Source of the DNA: Solibacillus merdavium
GTDB lineage: Bacteria; Bacillota; Bacilli; Bacillales_A; Planococcaceae
DNA length: 64,000 bases
Reading direction: 5' to 3'
Assembly (NCBI RefSeq): GCF_014836935.1
Contig: NZ_JACSPW010000001.1
Coordinates: 554,857 to 618,856, forward strand
Shown here: in pieces, positions 44,580 to 52,856 of the stretch
Layout of the letters: the number at the start of each line of letters is the position of its first letter
How positions within the stretch are numbered: position 1 is the stretch's first letter
The notes under the pieces: generated by a model
What the model was told of the DNA's origin: nothing
What the model saw: the letters and a program-made list of their open reading frames with translations, nothing else
Databases searched by the model: none
Program-made: the position numbers and the translations under genes

Positions 44580-45467
44580 TTGGAAAAAATAAGGGATGGG
44601 ATAACTTTAAGTATAAATTGTATTTTAAATAATCTTTATAAAATTGAAATGATTATTTCTGTAAGTGAAGTTTCAATTGTTTATAAAGGTAAAAATATTT
44701 TAACAGAAGATCAAATCATAATTAAAGAATTTTATCCAAAATCAATTGCCATACGTGATTTAGATAATAAAACGATAATTAACCGTTTGCCATCTTCTAA
44801 GGGGAAATTTGATGCGCTGAAGCAAAATTTTTTACATGAGGCAATCATTCTGCAACAACTATCTCACGATAATATTATAAAGTATATATCACATTTTGAA
44901 GAGAATAACACTGCTTATATAGTTACCGAATATTATGATGGGATTACATTGAACCAGTATTTAAAAAGTATTCCTTTACATAAGAGACATAGTTTATTTA
45001 ATAGTATTTTTATACCATTAATAAATGCATTACATTATATTCACAAGAAGGGGATTATTCATCGGGATATAAAACCTAGTAATATTATGATAGATTCGAA
45101 AAAAAATGTCTTTTTATTGGATTTTGGTTCAGCCATTTTTTATAAAAATAATGAGGAGGCTTCTATTTTTACAACACCAGGATATTCAGCATTAGAACAA
45201 TATTCTAAAAAAGCAAAACAAGGTATAAAAACTGATATATACGGCTTTGCTGCTACGTTATACTATTCTTTAACGGATGTCGTACCGATTGATATTTCCC
45301 AAAGATTAATTACAGGAAAAATAAGTAGTGTAAAATCAAATAATCGGAAAATCACTTTACTGTTATCTATGATAATTAGTTGGAGTTTGGCATTAGCTCA
45401 AAGGAAACGGTGTTTTTCCTTAAATTTTATTAAATTGGCGCTTTTGATTGATAAATATTTTAAGTAA
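44580..45467 (+). CDS. Eukaryotic-type Ser/Thr protein kinase
   Basis: 295-aa soluble kinase with the core catalytic residues K49 (IIKEFYP), E87 (LHEAIIL), HRDIKPSN (161-168; D163, K165, N168) and DFG (181-183), and GYSALEQY in the APE position. The glycine-rich loop is degenerate (ISVSEVSIVYKG), which is odd but seen in some bacterial kinases. There are no PASTA repeats or TM helix, so it is not a PrkC. TTG start with AAGGAGG 8 bases upstream. Being first in the cluster, with FHA and PP2C genes following, it is the likely writer of the threonine-phosphorylation switch, like PpkA of type VI systems. Confidence 0.88.
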   Translation: MEKIRDGITLSINCILNNLYKIEMIISVSEVSIVYKGKNILTEDQIIIKEFYPKSIAIRDLDNKTIINRLPSSKGKFDALKQNFLHEAIILQQLSHDNIIKYISHFEENNTAYIVTEYYDGITLNQYLKSIPLHKRHSLFNSIFIPLINALHYIHKKGIIHRDIKPSNIMIDSKKNVFLLDFGSAIFYKNNEEASIFTTPGYSALEQYSKKAKQGIKTDIYGFAATLYYSLTDVVPIDISQRLITGKISSVKSNNRKITLLLSMIISWSLALAQRKRCFSLNFIKLALLIDKYFK

Positions 45468-45481
45468 TTGTACTAAATCCA

Positions 45482-45508
45482 TAAAAATGTTAAAAATCGA
45501 CATTTTTA
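45482..45508 (+). terminator. Hairpin after the kinase gene
   Basis: TAAAAATGT/ACATTTTTA (45482-45490, 45500-45508). The T run is inside the stem, so termination would be weak. Confidence 0.45.
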
Positions 45509-45607
45509 GGGTTAGATATGAAATTCTTAAAATTGAAAATTAGGGAAATAATATTATTTTCCATCAATATTATCTCTCAGTATGGTAAAAAAATACATTT
45601 ATAACAA

Positions 45608-45635
45608 TTGACAATAATTAGTTATATTGTATATT
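45608..45635 (+). promoter_or_regulatory. Sigma-A-like promoter upstream of the sheath gene
   Basis: TTGACA (45608-45613), 16-base spacer, TATATT (45630-45635). It implies a leader of about 230 nt. The remaining sequence between 45509 and 45850 is AT-rich and has no gene. Confidence 0.6.
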
Positions 45636-45850
45636 TAGGTAAAAGTTGGATGTTTGAAACGCATTTATTAACCTATATACAGTATTAATTTTTATTGTTT
45701 ATTTTTTTGTACTAATTACCTTATTTTGGTATAAATTCAAATAAATTGTTTATAAATATATCCAACTTAGCATGAACAAAATTTTTTTGCCTTTTCTAAG
45801 TTAATAAGTATAAGGAACCATTAATCAATTTATGAATTGGAGGGATGGCT

Positions 45851-45886
45851 GTGGAATTGTGCAGCCGTATAAATGGAGATTATTAA
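45851..45886 (+). CDS. Possible 11-codon leader peptide overlapping the sheath start
   Basis: GGAGGG (45839-45844) is ideally spaced from GTG 45851, which opens MELCSRINGDY and stops at TAA 45884-45886, 14 bases past the sheath ATG in another frame. The sheath ATG itself has no ribosome site, and an in-frame TAA directly precedes it. Translation of the leader could deliver ribosomes to the sheath start. Alternatively the GGCTG/CAGCC hairpin (45847-45866) shortens the distance from GGAGGG to ATG 45873. Either reading is inference. Confidence 0.35.
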   Translation: MELCSRINGDY

Positions 45887-48041
45887 TCAAACGAACAGAA
45901 CAATGCTTTTTGAAGAAATTAATCCAGAAAAATTAGATTTAATTACGCTTGTTGGTGACGTGAAAGACATTGATAGTCTTAGTGATGAAAAAATTAAAGA
46001 AATTAATCAGTATCTTCTTGTTAAAAGTTTTGATGAATTTTTAGACAAGTTTTCTCCAACGGTTTATTCGTTTTATAATGCAGCAAACCAAAAGGTCATG
46101 TATACATTAAAAAAGCCAGAAGGAATTCAGGAAGATTGTATTTCAGAAATTCCTATTGATCAAAATAATGATTTTTTAAAAATGCTATTTACGCTTATCG
46201 ATACAAAAAGAAGCCAAGGAATAACAAACGTTGATTTTAAGTTTGAGAACTTATTAGATATGATTTCCCCTAAAAAAGTAATGGATGATATTCGCCAAGT
46301 GAGAAAAGAAATCCACTATCTACACGGGGAATACGAAAAATTAGAAGAGAATGACCCAAAGAAGTTAGATATGGGAGATAAGCTTAACTTAATGTTTGAA
46401 GTAGCAAGTAAAAATTATAATAATGTTATGGCCATGTTACCTTTAGCGATTGAAGATATAAAAACGAGATTATTATTAGGTGCTAATCAAGAAGCAGATG
46501 CATCTGAAAAATTTCAAATAGGGACCCTTTCGATTGGAGAAAAGGGTGAATTAAAAATCATTGAAGCACCTAAACCAGATAGTTCAGAGCTAATGGTTAT
46601 TTCAGGTGACGGAAATAATGGTTTAAGTACAATTTTTGAAGAAGATTATGAAGCAATTTCTGAGTCAAATTCTTCATATGTTAAAGATTTGGTAGTAAGA
46701 ACTTTTGCTCCATTGCCAATGATTCAAAATAGCATCGATGTAGAGACGGAAGTTCAAAACTATAATACATATTTAGAGTTTTACAAAGATGCGAAGGACG
46801 AATTCGTAAAGACCGTTAAGCCTTTAGTAGAGAAGATTTTAGGTGTGAAAATGTATTTCGATCAGTATGCAACGAAAAACAGAGGGATGCAGCCATCATT
46901 AATTGTTACGAATACAAAGTTAGATATGCTTGTTAAAAGTAATAATCTTCCACGTCTAAGAGCCTTTTTAAATACGGTTAACTCTAAAAATGACTTTACA
47001 GATACTATCTGGTATGGCATTGTGCCGGCAATTGAGTTAGAGGCTTCCGGTAAAGCTAAAGTTAGTAGAGCAAGATTTAAAGGCAATGAAAAGGTTGCAA
47101 AATTAGAAGGAAATACAATGGAATCGCTATCTATGCTTTTAGATACGGTAAAGGATTATAAATTACAAATATTCTTCAACTTTATAGCAGAAGAAACGAC
47201 AACTTTTAATGCAATCGCAACTGCTGGTATTGATCGTTTAATTGATAAATGCGCACCTTTAATGAGAAAAGATTATAGTGAGTTTGCTATTCCTTGTTTA
47301 CCTAACTTCACAATTATTCCTAAAGATAAATCAGGAGTAGTAATTGATACAAAAATGGAAGCTCTTGAAAATGGAGCGCGATTATCTAAGGAAAAAGAAG
47401 ACATTTTAAAGCTTTGGATAGAGGGTGTTTATGTAGGAGCTAGCTATGTAGCAGCTGGTCTTGCGTCCGCTTATCAGTGTCCAGAATATTTAAAAGAATC
47501 TTTCAGAAATGTGAAAAGAGGTTACCCAGGAGTTCGATTTGATATTGAAGCGGGTGACAATTCATTAAAAGCCGTAACGACAATGGCCAAGGAAATTTCT
47601 GGCTTCACAAATAATATTAAGGATTCTATTAATAGCAAAAACTTTGGCTTTGTATTCTCATCAGAAAATGCACAGTTACAAGGAAAAGATATTAAAAGAA
47701 TCACAGTATATAAAGCTAGAAGTTTAGCTATGGAAGAAGATGGATTCGACTCCATCTATAAAACACAAGTAAGTACTTATATTGAAAGAATACTCCGGTT
47801 CCAATCAGGTGACTTTAAACACGAGAATATTGTTCGCTTCTTTAGTAACAATCCATCTAGTCAAAAAAGTCAGTGGATAAATGATAAAGGCTATGTAAAC
47901 TCCGTTATTCAAGAGGGAGATGATATAGGCTACATTATCGATGAAAAGACTAGTTTATGTCAGATTGATTTGGTGTTCAATGGAAATGTTAAAAATCTTG
48001 AGGTCTCGATTACAAAAGGGACAAGTGCTGTTAAAGCATAA
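45873..48041 (+). CDS. Probable contractile sheath protein
   Basis: 722-aa soluble protein, no signal or TM. The N-terminal 220 residues are helical and acidic. The C-terminal half has features expected of a sheath core: NFIAEETTTFNAIATAGIDR, FAIPCLPNFTIIP, a glycine/alanine helix (GVYVGASYVAAGLASAYQCP) and a C-terminal strand ending DLVFNGNVKNLEVSITKGTS, similar in pattern to the terminal strand of tail and TssC sheaths. Size would fit a fused TssB-TssC-like chain. It directly precedes a tube-like gene, the canonical sheath-tube order. No hallmark motif proves the call; structure prediction would decide it. Confidence 0.6.
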   Translation: MEIINQTNRTMLFEEINPEKLDLITLVGDVKDIDSLSDEKIKEINQYLLVKSFDEFLDKFSPTVYSFYNAANQKVMYTLKKPEGIQEDCISEIPIDQNNDFLKMLFTLIDTKRSQGITNVDFKFENLLDMISPKKVMDDIRQVRKEIHYLHGEYEKLEENDPKKLDMGDKLNLMFEVASKNYNNVMAMLPLAIEDIKTRLLLGANQEADASEKFQIGTLSIGEKGELKIIEAPKPDSSELMVISGDGNNGLSTIFEEDYEAISESNSSYVKDLVVRTFAPLPMIQNSIDVETEVQNYNTYLEFYKDAKDEFVKTVKPLVEKILGVKMYFDQYATKNRGMQPSLIVTNTKLDMLVKSNNLPRLRAFLNTVNSKNDFTDTIWYGIVPAIELEASGKAKVSRARFKGNEKVAKLEGNTMESLSMLLDTVKDYKLQIFFNFIAEETTTFNAIATAGIDRLIDKCAPLMRKDYSEFAIPCLPNFTIIPKDKSGVVIDTKMEALENGARLSKEKEDILKLWIEGVYVGASYVAAGLASAYQCPEYLKESFRNVKRGYPGVRFDIEAGDNSLKAVTTMAKEISGFTNNIKDSINSKNFGFVFSSENAQLQGKDIKRITVYKARSLAMEEDGFDSIYKTQVSTYIERILRFQSGDFKHENIVRFFSNNPSSQKSQWINDKGYVNSVIQEGDDIGYIIDEKTSLCQIDLVFNGNVKNLEVSITKGTSAVKA

Positions 48042-48076
48042 AAAAGGATTCTTAAAGTCTACAGTAATTAGTATGT

Positions 48077-48103
48077 AAAAGGTTTATATCATATAAGCTT
48101 TTT
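48077..48103 (+). terminator. Hairpin between sheath and tube genes
   Basis: 12-bp stem with two G-U pairs (48077-48088, 48092-48103) with T residues; probably a partial terminator or processing site setting the sheath:tube ratio. Confidence 0.45.
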
Positions 48104-48150
48104 AACATAAATATGAATTCCTTGCCGTTTTACTAGATGAATTTGTACAT

Positions 48151-48175
48151 ATTTCATAATTTTATATTATGAAAT
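48151..48175. promoter_or_regulatory. Perfect inverted repeat upstream of the tube gene
   Basis: ATTTCATAAT-TTTAT-ATTATGAAAT, 10-bp arms, 80 bases before the tube start. It could be an operator or an mRNA stem protecting the tube transcript. Confidence 0.5.
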
Positions 48176-48254
48176 GGTTGAAATTCGTAGGATAGATTCT
48201 ATTTATGTATAACGGTAGAGGTAATTCAAATAAAAAAATTTTGGAGGAATATGA

Positions 48255-48680
48255 ATGGGCTTTGTATTAAAAGTAGAAGGATCAGAAGCAATTGAATTAG
48301 GGTTAGACAGCATTATAGCTGTTGAGTATGAAACAGATACTCCAAATGACTCAAATGCACGCTCTACAGATGTAGGAGCAACATTAAAAATTAAAGGGAA
48401 AATTCTTACAGCGACAGATGGTGATAATGCTGATGATACGATGAAGTTAGCATTATGGTCATTAGTGCCAGCAGAAAAAGCAGATTGCTATCGAAAAGTA
48501 ACGCTTGAAGTTATTTCAGCTGATCAAGTAGTACGAAAAGTTAATTTCCCAAATGCGTTTGTTGTTGATTACACGGAGCGCTTTGGTGATACAGAAGGTA
48601 TTGGAGAATTCACTTTATTCATCAAGCAGAAGAAAGACAAAACAGATTTAGCTAAAATCGAAGGCGGTTATGCTGTTTAA
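48255..48680 (+). CDS. Probable inner tube protein (Hcp/gp19-like)
   Basis: 141-aa beta-rich acidic protein: MGFVLKVEGSEAIELGLDSI, central ATLKIKGKILTATDGD, a short helix (DDTMKLALWSLVP) and terminal strands (KVTLEVISADQVVRKVNFP, FTLFIKQKKDK). Size, strand pattern with a single helix, and position directly after the sheath candidate fit a tail-tube/Hcp protomer. No signal peptide. GGAGG is 7 bases before ATG 48255. It is flanked by hairpins on both sides, consistent with high independent expression. The call rests on context and pattern, not on a signature motif. Confidence 0.62.
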   Translation: MGFVLKVEGSEAIELGLDSIIAVEYETDTPNDSNARSTDVGATLKIKGKILTATDGDNADDTMKLALWSLVPAEKADCYRKVTLEVISADQVVRKVNFPNAFVVDYTERFGDTEGIGEFTLFIKQKKDKTDLAKIEGGYAV

Positions 48681-48696
48681 TAACAGCCATCTTCTT

Positions 48697-48731
48697 ATCT
48701 AAGGGGCTTAAAACGCTCCTTAGATAATTTT
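48697..48731 (+). terminator. Attenuator-like hairpin after the tube gene
   Basis: ATCTAAGG/CCTTAGAT (48697-48704, 48718-48725), then AATTTTAA. Weak T tract, so partial read-through to the downstream genes is likely. Confidence 0.55.
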
Positions 48732-48760
48732 AATAAGGGAACAAAAAGGAGAGAGCTACT

Positions 48761-49186
48761 ATGAAAACACATTATGAAACGTTAAGTGTTTCAAAGGATG
48801 CATCACAGGATCAAATAAAGCTTGCTTATAGAAAGCTCTCAAAAAAATATCATCCAGATGTTAATGGTGGTAGTAAGGATGCAGAAAAGATTTTTTTAGA
48901 AGTACAGGAAGCCTATACGGTTCTAAAAAATAAAACATCTAGAGAAGAATATGATAGGCAGTTAGAAAATGCTTCCCATAATCACGATAAAAGAAAAGCT
49001 GGAAATACAGCTAATAAACAGACTTCCGAAAGTAAACAGGCGTTTAATATACATGATATGGAAAAGAACTTTGAACAATTTTTTGGATTTAATCCTAAAT
49101 CAAAAGAAATGCAATCAAAATCTCATAAAGGAAAAAAGAATCCTATAGATACAAGTGATTTATTTGAACGTTATTTCAATAAGTAA
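48761..49186 (+). CDS. J-domain (DnaJ-like) co-chaperone
   Basis: 141 aa. A J-domain covers about residues 3-68 with the HPD signature at 31-33 (KYHPDVNGG), which stimulates Hsp70 ATPase. There is no Gly/Phe or zinc-finger region, so it is a class C J-protein. The C-terminal 70 residues are Lys- and Asn-rich and include HDMEKNFEQFFGFNP and DTSDLFERYF, possibly client-binding. The likely partner is the Hsp70-like protein encoded at 54848 in the same cluster. Confidence 0.88.
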   Translation: MKTHYETLSVSKDASQDQIKLAYRKLSKKYHPDVNGGSKDAEKIFLEVQEAYTVLKNKTSREEYDRQLENASHNHDKRKAGNTANKQTSESKQAFNIHDMEKNFEQFFGFNPKSKEMQSKSHKGKKNPIDTSDLFERYFNK

Positions 49187-49217
49187 AGTAATAATTTTTT
49201 TATGGGAGAGAGCATGT

Positions 49218-49802
49218 ATGAAAGATGAAAAAGTTTCAATAAGTGCATATACAAAAAATAAGAGAAATCAAAAAAGAAATCAAAAAATAGTTAAAAGTAT
49301 AGATATCGCAATAGTAGTGATAGCGTGCTTTTTTATTTTTTTTGTTTTCATAATAGGTGAGAATATGTTGTTGAAAGTTATTTTAGGAAGTATTTTTGTG
49401 ATTGTCATGTGTATCTATGGAGTTATTTTGTATGAAACAAGACCGGTAACATCTAGTAATACTAAAATTAGGAAGATTGTCCTCCTTAATAATCAAGGAG
49501 ATGAAATAGATGAATGGATTATAGAAGATGAAACAGCTCTAATTATTGGAAAAAGCTCTCAAGATAATAACGTGGACATCGATTTAACTGGGACAGATTA
49601 CGAATCATTAATTAGCCTCGAACACGCTGTTTTAAATTGCGTGTCAGGAAAATGGTACATCGAAGATATAGACGCTATAAACAGTGTAGGTATTAAAAAA
49701 GCAAATAAATTGATGAAAAATCAGTTAAGTGAAGGTAGTCCACATCCAATAAGCAGCGGAGACACAATATACATAGCAAATACTAGGATGTTAGTGAAAT
49801 AG
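49218..49802 (+). CDS. Membrane-anchored FHA domain protein
   Basis: 194 aa: basic N-terminus, two TM helices (about 29-47 and 52-73) and a C-terminal cytoplasmic FHA domain (about 88-192) with IIGKSSQDN, ISLEHAVLN and GKWYIEDID, covering the usual phosphothreonine-binding positions (G, S, H; Arg of the canonical GR is replaced by K in IGKS). GGGAGAGAG precedes ATG 49218; the longer frame to 49155 overlaps the J-domain gene. It probably binds phosphothreonine produced by the kinase and recruits partners to the membrane. Confidence 0.85.
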   Translation: MKDEKVSISAYTKNKRNQKRNQKIVKSIDIAIVVIACFFIFFVFIIGENMLLKVILGSIFVIVMCIYGVILYETRPVTSSNTKIRKIVLLNNQGDEIDEWIIEDETALIIGKSSQDNNVDIDLTGTDYESLISLEHAVLNCVSGKWYIEDIDAINSVGIKKANKLMKNQLSEGSPHPISSGDTIYIANTRMLVK

Positions 49803-49834
49803 AGATAAAAGCGATAGCAAAGGGAGATAATAAT

Positions 49835-50359
49835 ATGAGTTTAATTAGATGCACAAATGGTCATATGTTTAGTTCAAGAAGACACCGAAATATTTGTCCT
49901 TATTGTAATGTCATAGTAGATGAACCTAAAATGGCCAGTCAATCTGTAGCTGTTGCTGAAGCTGATGATAAAACAATGCCGTATTTAGGGGAAATGGATG
50001 GAATTAATCCAGTAACAGGATGGTTAGTTTGTATTGAAGGACCACAATTAGGAAGAGATTATAGAATTCTATCGGAGAAGAATTTTATCGGCCGAGATGA
50101 GGATATGCATATTCGAATTATAGGGGATAATACAATTTCCAAACGCAATCATGCGGTAATTGTCTATGACCCTAAAAAGAGAAACTTCTATCTCCTTCCT
50201 GGAGACGCTTCAGGATTAGCTTACCTTAATAATGAGGCGGTATATACCCCTACGGAACTAGCTGCATATGATGTAATACAGTTAGGAAGCAGTATATTCC
50301 TATTTATCCCTTTATGTGGTGTTCATTTTGAATGGGAAAACAACCAAAATGGAGAATGA
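49835..50359 (+). CDS. Zinc-ribbon FHA domain protein
   Basis: 174-aa soluble protein. The N-terminus has a small metal-binding knuckle (C6, H10, C21, C24: RCTNGHMF ... NICPYCN). The C-terminal FHA domain (about 68-165) carries GRD (FIGRDEDMHI) and ISKRNHAVI with the phosphothreonine-binding R, S and N-H pair, and a full set of strands. It resembles the cytosolic FHA (Fha/TagH) proteins of type VI systems, which assemble after kinase action. Follows the membrane FHA gene by 32 bases. Confidence 0.88.
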   Translation: MSLIRCTNGHMFSSRRHRNICPYCNVIVDEPKMASQSVAVAEADDKTMPYLGEMDGINPVTGWLVCIEGPQLGRDYRILSEKNFIGRDEDMHIRIIGDNTISKRNHAVIVYDPKKRNFYLLPGDASGLAYLNNEAVYTPTELAAYDVIQLGSSIFLFIPLCGVHFEWENNQNGE

Positions 50360-50374
50360 TGAGAGGTGGAAGTA

Positions 50375-51196
50375 TTGTCTTATATAATATTAATTCTTTT
50401 AATTCTCATTATAATCTCCCTATTGATGATTCGAAATATTCTCATAAATAAAGAGGAGAATAGACATATAGAGATAGGAAATGCTCAAACGATTGGAGCT
50501 AGAGAAGAACAAGATGATTATTTTGCAACTTGTGAAACAAAAAATGGGACAATGGCTGTTTTAGCAGACGGAATTAGTGGCTTGGCAAATGGTCGTATGG
50601 CAAGTACAGTGGCTGTCACTACATTTATAGAGGCCTTTACTGCACTAGGAAATTTAACAAATATACAGGAATTTTTTAAAGCTACAGCTGTAAAAAGTAA
50701 TAAACAAATTGTTCAAAATTTAAATGGTTCGAATGGTGGAACAACATTAGTAGCAGTAATTATCGATGAAGAAGGTTATCTTCATTGGGGAGCTGTTGGA
50801 GATAGTATCATTACGATATTCCGAAAAGGAGAATTTCTTGCATTAAATGAAAAACATATTTTTGAAAATGTGTTAAAAGAGCGTTATATAGCAGGAGAAA
50901 TTTCGCAAATAGAAATACAGGAAAATCCTTTAAAAAAGAGACTGATTAATTATTTAGGCTATGAAGGGTTTAAAAACTTTGATGTTGGTAAAAAACCTAT
51001 TCAACTATTTACAGGAGATAAAATTTGTCTTTTTAGTGATGGAATTTATGATGCGTTAACAGAAGTAGAACTGGAAGCATTACTTTCTCAGAATGCTGCT
51101 CCCTATGATATTGCTAGTAACATTATTCATGTCATTGAAAAAAAACATTTGAAAAACCAAGATAATGCAACAATCGTTATACTCGAAAAAGTGTGA
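50375..51196 (+). CDS. Membrane-anchored PP2C-type protein phosphatase
   Basis: 273 aa: an N-terminal TM helix (about 3-20), then a PP2C catalytic domain with metal ligands D47/D48 (GAREEQDDYF), D65-G66 (VLADGISG), GDS at 142-144, D222 (FSDGIYD) and D263 (QDNATIV), all intact. It should dephosphorylate the kinase's targets and so switch the system off, like PppA in type VI systems. TTG 50375 is preferred because GAGAGGTGG (50361-50369) overlaps the in-frame GTG 50366. Confidence 0.9.
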   Translation: MSYIILILLILIIISLLMIRNILINKEENRHIEIGNAQTIGAREEQDDYFATCETKNGTMAVLADGISGLANGRMASTVAVTTFIEAFTALGNLTNIQEFFKATAVKSNKQIVQNLNGSNGGTTLVAVIIDEEGYLHWGAVGDSIITIFRKGEFLALNEKHIFENVLKERYIAGEISQIEIQENPLKKRLINYLGYEGFKNFDVGKKPIQLFTGDKICLFSDGIYDALTEVELEALLSQNAAPYDIASNIIHVIEKKHLKNQDNATIVILEKV

Positions 51197-51229
51197 TGAA
51201 TAAATGGGCGTGTAATAAGGAGGTACATT

Positions 51230-52855
51230 GTGAGAAGGGAAAATAGTGATTTCAAAACTAGCTTTTTATCAGAAGCAGGCTCATTCATGCAAAATAGAGA
51301 TTATTTTGCCTTTACAGAGTTGGACGACATGGTTTGTTGGGTAGCTGTAAAAGGATTAGATACTGATCAAGAAATGAAGAGTGCCCAACTTGCTGTAAAG
51401 ACCGTGCTCGAGTCATTTATGGAAAAACCATCGCTATCAAGAAGTAGCGTAAAAAGATATTTGAAAAAAGCACATCAGCACCTACAAGCACAAAGTTTAA
51501 GAGTTCGATTAAAAGCCAGTATTGTTATTGTTGTTTCAGATTACTCAAAGTTAATCTATGCAGTGGCAGGTAATTCACGGTTCTATCATTTTCGCAACAG
51601 TACTCTTTTACATAGGAGTAATGATCAAAGTCTAGCACAAGAAATCATCAATGAAAAGAATCGTTCGTTTGAAATAAACATGCATGACGAAAAAAGTAAT
51701 TTATTAAATTATTTAGGAAAACCGAATGATTTTAAGCCTTATATTTCTAAGAAAATGAAGTTAATGGATGGAGACGTGTTACTCCTTGCTACACCTGGAT
51801 TTTGGGAGGATGTCAATGAAATCGAAATGGCAGATGCCTTAGAGCTAGCGAAAGATCCAATTCAATATACAGACATATTGGAAGAAGTACTATTAAGTAG
51901 GCAAAACAAAGTCATTAACAATTATACAGTTGCTTCAATATTTGTAAATAAAGTATATGTAGAGTCAAATAAGAAAAAATCGAAATATATCAAAATTATT
52001 GCTGCAGCGTTAATAGCCACATTAATTGTTGGTGGTAGTACGTTGTTTTATCAAGCGAAGCAAGCAAAGAAGTTAGCAGAGTTAGCCGTAGACATGAGAG
52101 ATCATGATGAGACAGGAAATATTTATTTTGGGGACGCTAGCTTTGATGAGGCGTTGATGGAATATAGCAAGGGAAGAAATATAGCCAAACAGCTAAAGGA
52201 TCCTGTACATAGAAATTTATTAGGTACAAAGCTGAGAGTAACACAGTTGATTATTAACGGTGATAAAGCAGCAGAAGCAGGGAAATTTTCTGAAGCAATG
52301 GAGCAATATGAAAAAGCAAGTCAAGAAGGAAAAATAGTTAAGAATTTTGGGAATGACGTAATTGATCAAAAAATAGCGAATATGGATTCCATCGTTCAAA
52401 TTGTTGAAGCCACAAAGGATGGAGATAATCATTTTAATACAGAAGATTATTTTAAGGCGTTAGCTGCTTATGAAAAGGCTAGAAAAAGAGCAGTTGCAAT
52501 CTCATTTAGCGGTGAATCACAAATAAAGACAAAAATAGATGAAACTGAAGAAAAAATAGCAGAATTGAAGAAGGCTCAAAAGGAATTGAAGGCTGAGTCC
52601 TTAGAAAAAAGTGGAGACAACAGCTATGCCAAGCAGGACTATGCAAATGCATTAAATTCATATGTATTAGCACAGGAAATTTATCAAGAGACAGAATTAT
52701 TAGCAAAAGTATTAGGCCTCGAGCGAAAAATTATGAATGTAAATGAAAAATTAAATCCGGTGCTTCCGAATCCAGTAGCAGATGTGTCGTCAACCCTAGA
52801 TCCACTTGATAATGAAGACATTTTTAGTGAAGACATTGAGAAGGGAGGGGAATAA
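51230..52855 (+). CDS. Degenerate PP2C (pseudophosphatase)-TM-TPR protein
   Basis: 541 aa. Residues about 10-242 align to a PP2C fold, but the metal ligands are gone: the ADG position reads VKG (K41), GDSR reads GNSR (N115), the SDG position reads TPG (P189), and the terminal DN reads NN (N230). Only D24 of QNRDYF remains. A TM helix follows (about 253-273), then TPR-like helical repeats (about 285-500). It probably senses or scaffolds phosphoproteins rather than hydrolysing them. GTG start after AGGAGG; 33 bases after the active phosphatase. Confidence 0.8.
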   Translation: MRRENSDFKTSFLSEAGSFMQNRDYFAFTELDDMVCWVAVKGLDTDQEMKSAQLAVKTVLESFMEKPSLSRSSVKRYLKKAHQHLQAQSLRVRLKASIVIVVSDYSKLIYAVAGNSRFYHFRNSTLLHRSNDQSLAQEIINEKNRSFEINMHDEKSNLLNYLGKPNDFKPYISKKMKLMDGDVLLLATPGFWEDVNEIEMADALELAKDPIQYTDILEEVLLSRQNKVINNYTVASIFVNKVYVESNKKKSKYIKIIAAALIATLIVGGSTLFYQAKQAKKLAELAVDMRDHDETGNIYFGDASFDEALMEYSKGRNIAKQLKDPVHRNLLGTKLRVTQLIINGDKAAEAGKFSEAMEQYEKASQEGKIVKNFGNDVIDQKIANMDSIVQIVEATKDGDNHFNTEDYFKALAAYEKARKRAVAISFSGESQIKTKIDETEEKIAELKKAQKELKAESLEKSGDNSYAKQDYANALNSYVLAQEIYQETELLAKVLGLERKIMNVNEKLNPVLPNPVADVSSTLDPLDNEDIFSEDIEKGGE

Positions 52856-52856
52856 T

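Noticed and set aside
45473..45872. Possible small RNA or gene in the 400-base gap before the sheath gene
   Set aside because: Only a weak hairpin, a promoter and the short leader frame could be supported; no RNA family motif seen.
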